A stretch of DNA of 64,000 nucleotides from contig NZ_CP101750.1 in assembly GCF_026810505.1 (NCBI RefSeq), positions 186,001 to 250,000 of the forward strand. Direction: 5' to 3'. The notes below the pieces were generated by a model. The model ran no database searches and was not told the DNA's origin. It worked only from the letters and a program-made list of their open reading frames with translations. Below are positions 26,120 through 36,370 of this stretch, in pieces. This DNA comes from Streptomyces sp. Je 1-369. GTDB taxonomy: Bacteria; Actinomycetota; Actinomycetes; Streptomycetales; Streptomycetaceae. The stretch's first letter is position 1. Every line of letters begins with the position of its first letter. Both the position numbers and the translations under genes were made by a program.

Positions 26120-26806
26120 TCAGGACCCGGTGAGTTTGGTGGACACGGCGTCGAGGACCCAGTCCAGGCCGGTCGCGAAGGATGCTTCGGCGTCCATGTC
26201 CGTGCCGTCGTACACGGCCTTGGTCAGTGTCGGGTAGCGGCCCGTGGCCAACATTTTCGTGAGGTACGGGCCAGAGGCGCGCTGCCACTCGTGCTTGGAC
26301 AGGCCCGTGGCGCGCTCGGCCCGTAGGTTCGCGATCTCGCGCCTGATCGCGCCGGTGAAGTAGGAGCTGACTGTCTCCACGGCGCGCATGACGGTATCGA
26401 TGTCAGCGAGGCCATCGAGTGCGGCCAGTGTCGCATCGGCCACGGCGAGGCCGTTCGGGCCGAAGGCCGGGCGGCCGCCGAGCAGGTCGGCCAACCACTC
26501 GTGCCGGAGCGCGGTCCGCCGGGTGCCGTTGGCGAGGTCACGCAGCGCCGCACGCCAGTCACCGGGCAGCTCCTCGGGGAGGATCTCGGCCTGGACCGCA
26601 TCCACCATGAGGTCGAGCAGCTCTTCCTTGGTGGAGATGTATCCGTACAGCCGCATCGGGCCGGCGTTCAGCCGGGCGGCGACCTTGCGCAACGACACCG
26701 CTTCCAGGCCGCCCTCGTCGGCCAGCGCGACGGCGGCCGCGACGATCCGCTCCCGGTCGAGCGGCACGGGGCGAGGCGGCGGCTCCTGCCGGTCCCAGAC
26801 AGTCAT
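26120..26806 (-). CDS. TetR/AcrR family transcriptional regulator
   Basis: 228-residue TetR-type repressor. HTH at about residues 20-65: IVAAAVALADEGGLEAVSLR, then KVAARLNAGPMRLYGYISTK. The C-terminal helical domain is of the TetR_C_1-like type seen with tetracycline/FAD-monooxygenase partners. It is divergent from an FAD-dependent monooxygenase, with two near-identical palindromes in the 53-bp gap, so it most likely represses that gene and itself. ATG 26806 is taken as start; the extension to 26845 would run through one operator. The ligand is unknown, probably an aromatic or polyketide-like substrate of the monooxygenase. Confidence 0.92.
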   Translation of the reverse strand: MTVWDRQEPPPRPVPLDRERIVAAAVALADEGGLEAVSLRKVAARLNAGPMRLYGYISTKEELLDLMVDAVQAEILPEELPGDWRAALRDLANGTRRTALRHEWLADLLGGRPAFGPNGLAVADATLAALDGLADIDTVMRAVETVSSYFTGAIRREIANLRAERATGLSKHEWQRASGPYLTKMLATGRYPTLTKAVYDGTDMDAEASFATGLDWVLDAVSTKLTGS

Positions 26807-26824
26807 GCCGACATCGTACTGTTG

Positions 26825-26858
26825 CGATACAGCGTATCGAATCAATACAGTGTATCGA
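26825..26858. promoter_or_regulatory. Two tandem TetR-type operators
   Basis: CGATACA-G-C-GTATCG (26825-26839) and ATACA-G-TGTATCGA (26845-26858) share the palindromic core ATACAGYGTAT and lie 20 bp apart in the divergent gap. The second ends one base before the ATG of the monooxygenase, leaving no room for a ribosome-binding site. Confidence 0.75.
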
Positions 26859-26859
26859 C

Positions 26860-27987
26860 ATGAGACAGCGCATCGCAGTAGTCGGGGGTGGCCCCGGCGG
26901 CCTCACCCTCGCCCACGTCCTGCACCGTCATGGCCACCCCGTCACCGTCCTCGAACGCGATCCCGCCCCCCACGCCCGGCCCCCGGGCGGCACGCTGGAC
27001 CTGCACGCGGGGATGGGCCAACTCGCCCTGGAAAAGGCGGGGTTGATGGCGGCGTTCCAGACGTTGTCCCGCCCCGAGGGGCAGGCCATGCGCATCCTGG
27101 ACACGGACGGGACCGTCCTACGCGACTGGCGACCCCGTCCGGATGACCGGGCCAACCCCGAGATCGACCGCGGGCAACTGCGTGACCTGCTGCTCGGGCC
27201 TCTCGATGTCCGGTGGGGGCGGGGCGTGACACAGGTGGTGCCGGGGACTCATGACGGCGTACTGCTCCATTTCGCGGATGGGCGACAGGAGACGTACGAC
27301 CTCGTGGTCGGCGCGGATGGCGCCTGGTCCCGGACTCGTCCGGCGGTCTCGTCGGTGACGCCGCACTACACCGGCGTCACCACGGTCGAGGCCTCCCTGG
27401 ACGACGTCGACACTCGCCGCCCGGACCTCGCTCGGCTGGTCGGTGACGGTTCCTTGGCTGTGTACGGCGTCAACCGGGCCATCGTCGCCCAGCGCGTCAG
27501 CGGCGGCCACGTCAAGGTGTACGCCCAGTTCCGCGTGCCGCTGGACTGGCACGCGGAACTGGACTTGACCGACGACGTCGAGGCCATGCGCTCGTGCCTG
27601 CCGGCGCTGTTCGACGGCTGGGCCGATCCCGTCCTCGATCTCCTCCGGCACAGCACCGCTTTCGCCCACCGTCCCCTCTACGTCCTGCCCGTAGCCCACA
27701 CTTGGACCCACGTCCCCGGGGTAACGCTGCTGGGCGACGCCGCCCATCTGATGCCTCCATTGGGGGCGGGCGCCAACCTGGCGATGCTGGAAGGCGCCGA
27801 ACTCGCCGAGTCCATCGTCGCCGCTCCCGGCCCCGGAGAGCTGGACGAAGCCGTCCGCTCCTTCGAGGAACAGATGTGGGCGCGGGCCGGCAGGTGGGCG
27901 AGGATCACGGCGGCCGGCCTGGAACGTCTCGTGAGCCCGGATCCCGCCGAAGCCCTCGCCCTCTTCGACCACGTCCAGCCATCCTGA
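26860..27987 (+). CDS. FAD-dependent monooxygenase (TetX-like)
   Basis: 375-residue class A flavoprotein hydroxylase. FAD motifs in order: VVGGGPGGLTLAHVL (residues 7-21), LERDPAPHAR (end of strand 2), the DG motif VVGADGAWSRTR (about 150) and the GD motif LLGDAAHLMPPLGAGAN (about 290). Length and GANLAMLEGAELA match TetX-type enzymes, which hydroxylate aromatic or polyketide substrates with NADPH and O2. Translation starts at the ATG directly behind an operator, so the mRNA may be leaderless. Divergent from its probable TetR repressor. Possibly detoxifies an antibiotic; substrate not deducible. Confidence 0.9.
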   Translation: MRQRIAVVGGGPGGLTLAHVLHRHGHPVTVLERDPAPHARPPGGTLDLHAGMGQLALEKAGLMAAFQTLSRPEGQAMRILDTDGTVLRDWRPRPDDRANPEIDRGQLRDLLLGPLDVRWGRGVTQVVPGTHDGVLLHFADGRQETYDLVVGADGAWSRTRPAVSSVTPHYTGVTTVEASLDDVDTRRPDLARLVGDGSLAVYGVNRAIVAQRVSGGHVKVYAQFRVPLDWHAELDLTDDVEAMRSCLPALFDGWADPVLDLLRHSTAFAHRPLYVLPVAHTWTHVPGVTLLGDAAHLMPPLGAGANLAMLEGAELAESIVAAPGPGELDEAVRSFEEQMWARAGRWARITAAGLERLVSPDPAEALALFDHVQPS

Positions 27988-28029
27988 CTGCCTGCTGCCT
28001 GCTGCCTGCTGCCTGCTGCCTGCTGCCTC
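27988..28029. repeat. 7-bp tandem repeat
   Basis: About six copies of CTGCCTG run directly after the monooxygenase stop. Slippage-prone, no secondary-structure role evident. Confidence 0.75.
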
Positions 28030-28048
28030 AGGGGGGCTTCTCATACGA

Positions 28049-28390
28049 TCAAGTCGTCAAGCCACGGGGAAGTTCGCTGCCTCTGCCCCAGCGCACCCAC
28101 AGGACTTCGGCCCAGTCGTCGGCATCCGGGCCCGGGTCCGCGAGCTGCGGCACCGGGCCGGGAGCCGTCTCGATCAAATGCACGAGCGTCCAGGCGAGGC
28201 CGTAGCAGTCGTCGGGACCGAAGCAGGTGGCCAGGGCGGCGGCCTCTTCGGGGGTGACGGGGCCTGAGATCGCCGTCAGCCGGCGTTCACGCCGGTCGAA
28301 CTCTTCCTCGCTCACATCCCAGTCGGGAAGCGGTCCGTCGCCGACGAACGTCTGCACCTCGGATCTCATGACCGGATGATCGTCTCCCAT
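28049..28390 (-). CDS. Conserved small acidic hypothetical protein
   Basis: 113-residue acidic cytosolic protein: SEEEFDRRERRLTAISGPVT, then EEAAALATCFGPDDCYGLAW and TLVHLIETAPGPVP. I recognise the style of a small conserved streptomycete protein but no named family. ATG 28390 is favoured by GAGGACGGC just upstream; ATG 28369 is possible. No partner is evident; it sits between a tandem repeat and a decayed transposase. Confidence 0.6.
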   Translation of the reverse strand: MGDDHPVMRSEVQTFVGDGPLPDWDVSEEEFDRRERRLTAISGPVTPEEAAALATCFGPDDCYGLAWTLVHLIETAPGPVPQLADPGPDADDWAEVLWVRWGRGSELPRGLTT

Positions 28391-28679
28391 GCCGTCCTCG
28401 CACAAGCTGCCCGTGCCAGCCGCTGAAGCGACCGAACCTGGCGATTCCGTCCAGTCCATGACGCCGAGGTCGTCGATGACGGCGAGCAGCTCCTGTCTCC
28501 CCCTGTCTCCCCCTGCTGGCGCGTAGGCCCACGCGGCCGGAGAACCGGCGGGCTGACGGACTGGCAGACTGACGGACTGGTGAACCGGCGAGCTGGCGGA
28601 CCAACTGGCCGCAGGCCGGACGCCGAGCCCCCTCCACGCACGCTCCGGTAGTGGGACTTTCTTCCGGCACGGGCCCTAG

Positions 28680-29215
28680 CCGTTGCTTTGCGCTGGGCCG
28701 GGGCCGTGGAACGCCGCGGCCGCCGTCGAGCGGCTGGCAGCGGGCGAGGAGTCCGAGGTGCGCGGCGGGGACGGCGCTGACGCGCAGGGTGTAGCCCTGG
28801 CCACGGCGCGACCGGATGGGCAGGATGCCGCGCACGAGCGGCTCCAGACCTTGCCCGTCGTGCATGTTCGCAAGCGAGATGCCCAGGGACAGCGGCAACC
28901 CGTTCCTGTCTGTGATCAGGTGAATTTTCGATCCGAGCTTGCCGCGATCGGTCGGATTCGGTCCGGTCAGTGGCCCCCCTTTGCGCCCGCAGGTTTCCAC
29001 TCGGCGAACCGTCGATAGACCGTCTGCCAGCTTGGGCCGAAGACCGGTGGCAATTGCCGCCATGCACAGCCCGATGTGGGCACGAAGACGATCGCGGCCA
29101 GGGCCTCACGGTCACCTGCCCGACGGCGACCACCGCCCTGCGGGCGTTTCACCTCCGTCGGCGACACCACCCGCCGGAACAGGACCCGCATCTCGTCCGG
29201 CCAACCTCTCGATGA
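28680..29215 (-). pseudogene. IS5-family transposase remnant (frameshifted)
   Basis: Minus-strand fragments of an IS5-type transposase: RRRAGDREALAAIVFVPTSG and CAWRQLPPVFGPSWQTVYRR from about 29130, a deletion and frame change near 28985, then GGPLTGPNPTDRGKLGSKIH, LITDRNGLPLSLGISLANMH and LEPLVRGILPIRSRRG to about 28800, with degraded sequence on to 28680. The C-terminal third is missing. Different subgroup from the 23 kb element. The stretch 28391-28679 holds only short repeats (CTGACGGACTGG, twice) and no gene. Confidence 0.72.
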
Positions 29216-29221
29216 GATCCG

Positions 29222-29575
29222 TTATGAAGGGGTCGCGAAACCATGGTGAATAATCGCCGCCTTAAAGGACGGCTGGTAATCCGCTGCAACGGTGCGGACG
29301 GTCTGGGTGACGAGCGGGACGGGGTCGAGGTCGGCTCCTCCGCATTGGTTCAGAGCGCTGCTGAGGGGAAGCCCCGCGAGAGTGCTGTTGGCCGCGCCCG
29401 GACCATGTGTGGTGGCGCCGTCTGTATGGGCACCCGTGTTCTGGTTGGCGCAGCTGGTGCCGAAGGCCGGGGACAGGAAATCACCGACGCCTCCGGCTGC
29501 CGCCGGGCCCGCAGTAGCGAGTCCGCCTGCCAGGGCAGCTGTGGCAAGGCCCAAAGGCATGACGATTCGTTGCAT
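29222..29575 (-). CDS. Small secreted protein
   Basis: 117-residue exported protein. Signal peptide about residues 1-27 (ending PAAA), then VGDFLSPAFGTSCANQNTG, a Thr/Gly/Ala-rich stretch and LPLSSALNQCGGADLDPVPL (given in part). Two cysteines likely form a disulfide. The pattern is that of short streptomycete exported proteins of unknown function and recalls, weakly, the Cys-spaced hydrophobic chaplin end, but it lacks the chaplin consensus. ATG 29575 follows GGAGTGATC. It lies just downstream of a dead transposase. Confidence 0.75.
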   Translation of the reverse strand: MQRIVMPLGLATAALAGGLATAGPAAAGGVGDFLSPAFGTSCANQNTGAHTDGATTHGPGAANSTLAGLPLSSALNQCGGADLDPVPLVTQTVRTVAADYQPSFKAAIIHHGFATPS

Positions 29576-29857
29576 GATCACTCCGTGTAAACGGCAGCGC
29601 CATCGTAAAGTCACTGCGGACCTCTGGCGCCATACCTCGGTGCGCGCTGGCCGACGCCTCGTGCACCCGCCGCTTGGCCGCTGTACGCGAATGCGACCGC
29701 CGACGGCGCTGGCTCACAATCCGGAGCTGCAATCCGTACCGCCGTCGCCGACCTCCTGCCCGACCACACTGCCAGCCACCGGAGGCGCAAGAGCCCCCTG
29801 ATCGGGCTCCGCAAGACCGCACTCTGACCACGTCGGAGATCATTTACGGGACAGCCC

Positions 29858-30631
29858 TTAGATACGCGAGTTGCGCACCGACTGCCACACGGCACCGGCC
29901 AGCGCACGCGTCGCCCGCGGGACCGACAGCCCTTCGTGCCGGCGGTACAGATCCCAGTTGTAGGGAACGAGGGACAGTTTGTTGGAGGACAGCGAATCCG
30001 CCTGGTGCGCCCGGTACACCGCTAGGGGCTCGGTCAGGCCCCGCGCGTCGGCTCCGTCACGCATGATCGACAGCCACAGCGCGTAGTCCTGCCGCTTACG
30101 CATCTCCGGCATCAACCTCGTGCCAAGGACGTTGCGGTCGTACATGGCGGTCAGCGCACCGATGTGATCCCGGACCAGCATCGCGCCGTAGTCCACATGC
30201 TCGCGCGCGCGAACGACGCGGCCGTTCGGAGTGAAGTCGGTGCTCTCGCCCTTGTGGTCGGCGTCCATCTTGAAGTACGAGGTGAAGGTCAGCGGCGCGC
30301 TGCCCGCCTGCGCGAAAGCGATCTGCCGCTCGGCCTTCTCCGGCAGCCACATGTCGTCGCTGTCGAGGAAGGCGACGTAGTCACCCCGGGCCCGCTCGAT
30401 GGCGAGATTGCGGGCCCGCCCGGCACCACCCCGCTCGGCCGCCCGTTTCGGCAGGACACGCTCGTCCTGCCGGGCGAACTCCCTGAGCAGGTCCATGGAG
30501 CCGTCGGACGACTGATCGTCGGTGGCCAGCAGCTCCAGGTCGCTGTGGGTCTGCGTGAGCACCGACCGGACAGCTGCGCCGAGCGTGACGACCGAGTTGT
30601 GGACGGGCATCACGACAGACACCAAAGGCAC
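29858..30631 (-). CDS. Glycosyltransferase family 2
   Basis: 257-residue GT-A fold transferase: LVSVVMPVHNSVVTLGAAV at the N terminus, the nucleotide-sugar site ATDDQSSDGS, GAGRARNLAIERA, the DXD-like metal motif FLDSDDMW (about 95) and a KRQDYALWL end motif. No membrane segment. Family-2 enzymes transfer a sugar from a nucleotide donor to cell-wall or polysaccharide acceptors; the specific sugar is unknown. GTG 30631 follows AAGGAGAAGTACC. Isolated, with no other cell-wall genes nearby. Confidence 0.9.
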   Translation of the reverse strand: MPLVSVVMPVHNSVVTLGAAVRSVLTQTHSDLELLATDDQSSDGSMDLLREFARQDERVLPKRAAERGGAGRARNLAIERARGDYVAFLDSDDMWLPEKAERQIAFAQAGSAPLTFTSYFKMDADHKGESTDFTPNGRVVRAREHVDYGAMLVRDHIGALTAMYDRNVLGTRLMPEMRKRQDYALWLSIMRDGADARGLTEPLAVYRAHQADSLSSNKLSLVPYNWDLYRRHEGLSVPRATRALAGAVWQSVRNSRI

Positions 30632-32631
<2,000 letters not shown>

Positions 32632-33014
32632 CCCGACGTTCCACCACAGGTCGCGTCGGCCACCGGAACGGCTCCGGCGCCGTCCTCGGAGTGGGGCGCC
32701 GCCGAGGCCGACGGTTCCATCACCCATACGAGCGACCGCACCTGACAGAGTGACCGCAATAGCCTCCCCGTGCCTGATGCGTCGTCCGACTTGCACGGGT
32801 GGCGTAGCGGCCGTGCCGCTCACGGCCACTGACCGTGTATCGCTCCATTGCCTGACGGCACGGGTCGGGACATCGCCGACCAGAGGACGCTCGAATTCAC
32901 CCGCCCGAGCATCGTTCCAAGGCTACGGATCGGGGGTGCACCGGATGCGGCCCGCCCCGGGGGCTGGATGAATGGGGTGGGAGAACCAGGAACCTCCGCA
33001 TGCACAGGAGAATC
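32632..33014. other. Intergenic, nothing recognised
   Basis: Between gdhA and the small secreted protein no gene, repeat or clear terminator is visible; the right end carries the AGGAG ribosome-binding site of the next gene (33007-33011). Confidence 0.45.
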
Positions 33015-33344
33015 ATGAGCGCACGCACTGGCCTCGTCGGCCTCGGTCTGGCCTTCGCCACAGTACTCGGCCCCCTCGCCACGACAGGCACCGCGGCCGA
33101 ACCACCCCCCGCCCCCACCTCCGCCACCACCTCCGAGAACAAGCTCACCGACAGCATCTGCGCATACATCCAGGACGTCCTCAAGGACATCAAGATCCTG
33201 CAGCAGATCAAAATTGACGGCCTGAACCCGCAGACAGTCGGGCTCTGCGGAAAAGACACCCGCCCCACCTCCATCACCCCACAGGGTGAGCGCACCGATG
33301 CGGTCGAAATCGATTTCGCCGAGCTCTTCGCAAGCACCACGTAG
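33015..33344 (+). CDS. Small secreted protein, unknown family
   Basis: 109-residue exported protein. Signal peptide about residues 1-29 (ending TGTAA), a short Pro/Ala/Thr linker, then a compact domain with SICAYIQDVLKDIKILQQIK and VGLCGKDTRP containing the only two cysteines, and an acidic tail ending DFAELFASTT. ATG 33015 is preferred because AGGAGAATC lies directly before it. It has its own strong downstream hairpin, so it is probably highly or independently expressed. No known family recognised. Confidence 0.75.
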   Translation: MSARTGLVGLGLAFATVLGPLATTGTAAEPPPAPTSATTSENKLTDSICAYIQDVLKDIKILQQIKIDGLNPQTVGLCGKDTRPTSITPQGERTDAVEIDFAELFASTT

Positions 33345-33374
33345 CTCGGTCAGCGACTCACCGCCTTCGGTACA

Positions 33375-33415
33375 CGGTGCCGGGCTCTTCTCTCGGATCC
33401 AAGAGCCCGGCACCG
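33375..33415. terminator. Hairpin terminator
   Basis: A perfect 15-bp stem (33375-33389 with 33401-33415, CGGTGCCGGGCTCTT and its complement) with an 11-nt loop, 31 bp after the stop of the small secreted protein. Confidence 0.8.
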
Positions 33416-33625
33416 CGCTTCGGGCTTCGCGTCGCCCGTTGACGGTGAACGCTGCGGGCAGGAAGAGAGGCGAGCGCGCCTTGTACCGGAACCCGCTCAG
33501 CGGCCGCCTGTGCTGCACCGCCAGGTCCAGCGGCGAGGGAGCCAGGAGAGGGCCGTGAATCACCAGGTCCGGATAGCCCTCGACGGTCCGGCTGTAGTCG
33601 GCGTCGCGGCCCTCGCACGTGGGCT
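33400..33625 (-). pseudogene. Acyl dehydratase (MaoC/HTD2-like) remnant
   Basis: The minus strand reads YSRTVEGYPDLVIHGPLLAP, then LSGFRYKARSPLFLPAAFTV, resembling the end of hydratase/dehydratase proteins of the HTD2/mesaconyl-CoA hydratase type (Y.RTVEGYPGLVVHGPL...F.YRA..P.F). It starts without upstream domain and runs into the terminator region. Only this short block is left. Confidence 0.5.
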
Positions 33626-33945
33626 ACGCGAAGACCTCTCCTCGCCCGGATCGTGTGACCTGCCTTGCCTGTCGTGAGCACGCGCGGCGCGAGCACCTGC
33701 GCAAGCATCGCGACCTTGCACAGAGGTTTTCCGACACGGAGCGCTGAGTCCAGCAGCCTGCTCTCGTCCCTGGTGCCGACCTGGCCGAAACAGCGGCGGC
33801 TGCTACCCGGGGCCAGGGACGCCGGTGACCTCGGCGGTCGCCCGGGCGACGGCCTGCGTCAGCGGCACGTCGACCTGACAAGGTGACGTGGTCTCAGGGC
33901 GGCGACACCGGCTACGTCGAGGACCCCAGCCCCCAGCCCCAGTGT

Positions 33946-33991
33946 CACAGCCACAGCCACAGCCACAGCCACAGCCACAGCCACAGCCACC
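33946..33991. repeat. 6-bp tandem repeat (CAGCCA)n
   Basis: About seven perfect copies of CAGCCA lie just downstream of the HxlR regulator stop. The rest of 33626-33945 shows no recognisable gene. Confidence 0.85.
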
Positions 33992-34016
33992 AGTGATGAG
34001 CACGGAGTCCGACTGT

Positions 34017-34445
34017 CTACCCCCCGTCGGCCTCCTGGTCGGCGGCTTCGTTGGCGCGGTCGATTTCGGCCATGTGCTCCTCCGCCCAGGTCCTCAGCCC
34101 CGCAAGCGCGGCTTCCAGGGACAAGCCGAGTCCCGTGAGTCGGTAGAAGACCCGTGGGGGCACGGTCGGTTCGACCCGGCGCGACACGAGCCCGTCGCGG
34201 GTCAGGCTGCGCAGCGTCACGGACAGCATCTTCTGTGAGACGCCGGGCATCCGGCGTCTCAGCTCCGCGAAACGCACCTCGTCCGGTGCGGCACCGGCGA
34301 GGGTCTTGACGGCCATGGACGTCCACTTCGTACCGATGCGGTCAAGCAACTGGCGCGTCGGGCAATCGGGATCGAACAGATCGCCGCGTACCCCGCGACC
34401 GGCGGCCCCGGCTCCTCGGGTGGTCACCTCTCGTCGGGTGGTCAC
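34017..34445 (-). CDS. HxlR family transcriptional regulator
   Basis: 142-residue HxlR/MarR-like winged helix protein: FDPDCPTRQLLDRIGTKWTS at the start of the fold, with the single Cys typical of many HxlR sensors, then VRFAELRRRMPGVSQKMLSV and the wing DGLVSRRVEPTVPPRVFYRL. GTG 34445 is a provisional start; internal GTG codons in the basic leader are possible. Divergent from the epoxide-hydrolase-like gene (34568), which it probably controls through the 122-bp gap. Confidence 0.9.
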   Translation of the reverse strand: MTTRREVTTRGAGAAGRGVRGDLFDPDCPTRQLLDRIGTKWTSMAVKTLAGAAPDEVRFAELRRRMPGVSQKMLSVTLRSLTRDGLVSRRVEPTVPPRVFYRLTGLGLSLEAALAGLRTWAEEHMAEIDRANEAADQEADGG

Positions 34446-34567
34446 CTGCGGCTCACCACCTTCCCTGAAAGTGCCGTCTAGGAAGCGGTCGGACAGTTTC
34501 CTATCGTTCTGTGGTCACCAATGGTAACCATCCAACCAGCCATCGGCAGCCAGCCAAGGGAGCCGTC

Positions 34568-35425
34568 TTGCCCGTCACCACCGAACACCGCCTACGCCGC
34601 ATCACGACGAACGGAGTCCAACTCAACGTCGCCATCGCCGGGGACGGACCAGCGGTTCTCCTGCTGCACGGCTTCCCCCACACCTGGCAGCTCTGGAGCG
34701 GCATCATGGACCGCCTGGCCGGGCAGTATCGGGTCATCGCCCCGGACCTTCGAGGTTTCGGTGCCAGTACACGTGCCGTCGAGGGGTACGACGCAGGCAC
34801 CCTCGCCGCCGACGTCGAAGGGCTGCTCGACGCGCTCGGCGAGCCCTCGGCAGCGGTGGTCGGCATCGACGCGGGCACCGCCCCCGCCGTCCTGCTCGCG
34901 CTGCGCCGACCCGGCCTCGTCCGGCGCCTGGTCGTGATGGAGGCACTGCTCGGGCGTCTGCCCGGAGCAGAGCACGTCGTCGCGGGCGGAGCCCCGTGGT
35001 GGTTCGGCTTCCACGCCGTCCCCGGCCTCGCCGAGACCGTCCTGGCCGGCAACGAGGCCCCGTACATCGACTGGTTCCTCGACTCTGGGACGCTCGGGCG
35101 AGGCGTACCCGACGACATTCGTGCGGCCTTCGTGGACGCGTACACCGGGGGTGAGGCCCTGCGCTGCGCGTTCTCCTATTACCGGGCCCTTCCCACCAGC
35201 GCGCAGCAGATCCAGGATGCCGTCGCTGCGGCCCGGCTGACCATGCCCACCATGGCCGTCGGCTCCCACCCCGTCGGCCCCGGGCTCGAATGTCAGCTCC
35301 GTCCCGTCGCCGATGATCTGGTCGGACACCACATCCAGGACTGCGGCCACATCATCCCCCTCGACCGCCCCGACGCGTTGCTCGCGCTCCTTGCTCCCTT
35401 TCTCGCGGCCGATCTACCGACGTGA
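34568..35425 (+). CDS. Alpha/beta hydrolase (epoxide hydrolase-like)
   Basis: 285-residue alpha/beta-hydrolase fold enzyme. HGFPHTWQLW carries the HGxP oxyanion motif of epoxide hydrolases, the nucleophile elbow VVGIDAGTAPA has Asp rather than Ser, and the catalytic His is in DCGHIIPLDRPD. An Asp nucleophile points to epoxide hydrolase or dehalogenase rather than esterase chemistry. TTG 34568 is preferred because AAGGGAG lies 6 nt upstream; an ATG 57 bp earlier gives a non-conserved extension. Divergent from HxlR. Confidence 0.85.
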   Translation: MPVTTEHRLRRITTNGVQLNVAIAGDGPAVLLLHGFPHTWQLWSGIMDRLAGQYRVIAPDLRGFGASTRAVEGYDAGTLAADVEGLLDALGEPSAAVVGIDAGTAPAVLLALRRPGLVRRLVVMEALLGRLPGAEHVVAGGAPWWFGFHAVPGLAETVLAGNEAPYIDWFLDSGTLGRGVPDDIRAAFVDAYTGGEALRCAFSYYRALPTSAQQIQDAVAAARLTMPTMAVGSHPVGPGLECQLRPVADDLVGHHIQDCGHIIPLDRPDALLALLAPFLAADLPT

Positions 35426-35523
35426 CCTGCCCGGCGGAACGATCGAGCGGCCGGAACAGCGAAAGCGGTTGCTCGATCTTGCGGATCCCGTCGCCGACGA
35501 CCACGACGTCCCGCGGCTGCTCG

Positions 35524-36204
35524 TCAGGGGATGACCGGCACGGTCTCGGCGCTGTTGGTCGACCAGTTGGTGACGATGGGCTTGTCGACGTCGGCGGGCT
35601 CGGGCAGCTTCAGTTCGGCGGGGTTGGAGTCGTCCTCGGTCAGGGCGACGATGACGCTCTCGAACTCGGTGCCGCCGTCGGTGTCGGTGGTCTTGGGGCT
35701 GATGCCGGTATAGGCGACCGCGGAGCCGGTGAGCTTGATGGGGTCTTCGCCGCCTTGCCCGACGGGGGACGCCACGCCTTCCGTACCGGAACCGAAGGAC
35801 ACGCTGGGGGTGTTGACGTCCAGGTAGCAGGTGATGCCGGACTTGGCCTTGGCGGTGACCTGGTAGTAGCCGCCGGCCTGGGACTTGGAAGTGAGCGTGA
35901 AGCTCACGTCGTTGGTGCCACAGGCTTGTCCGTAACCGCTCTTCTTGTCACCGCCGCCCTCGGTGCCGGAGTCGGAGCCGGAGTCGGCTTTGCCGCTGCC
36001 CTTAACGGAGTTGGAGTCGGAGCCGCTGGACGAGCTGTCGTTCGCGGAGCCCTCGCCTCCGGCGCTCCCGGAGGAGGAGGCCGTGGACGTTCCGGAACCC
36101 GCGGTGTCCTCGGGGCCGCACGCGGTGGCGGTGGCGGTGAGGGCCGTCACCGCCGCGGCAGCCAGGACGAGGCGGGCGGAACGGGCGGCACGACGCGAAC
36201 GCAT
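35524..36204 (-). CDS. DUF4232-like lipoprotein
   Basis: 226-residue exported protein with a lipobox TATACG around residue 29, so a predicted lipid-anchored protein. Residues 30-88 are a low-complexity Ser/Gly/Asp/Glu linker; the C-terminal domain begins at GQACGTNDVSFTLTSKSQAG and contains ITCYLDVNTPSVSFG, matching the DUF4232 fold with its two conserved cysteines. ATG 36204 follows GGAGATCATC. Function unknown; cell-surface location inferred. Confidence 0.85.
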   Translation of the reverse strand: MRSRRAARSARLVLAAAAVTALTATATACGPEDTAGSGTSTASSSGSAGGEGSANDSSSSGSDSNSVKGSGKADSGSDSGTEGGGDKKSGYGQACGTNDVSFTLTSKSQAGGYYQVTAKAKSGITCYLDVNTPSVSFGSGTEGVASPVGQGGEDPIKLTGSAVAYTGISPKTTDTDGGTEFESVIVALTEDDSNPAELKLPEPADVDKPIVTNWSTNSAETVPVIP

Positions 36205-36370
36205 GATGATCTCCAGGACCTGTCGGTAACGGTGTCTCCTGCTGACACCGCCGACACTACGACCGCGTTGATCCTCAACTGATCCTGAGAATGTCCGCGT
36301 TCTGTCTCAGCGACCTCGACGGGTTGGCGGCGACCCGTGCGCGTGGGGTGGGGTGGTGTGGGTGTGGGTG

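Noticed and set aside
29222..29575. Chaplin
   Set aside because: The protein is short, secreted and has two Cys, but lacks the chaplin consensus pattern and the spacing of the domain.
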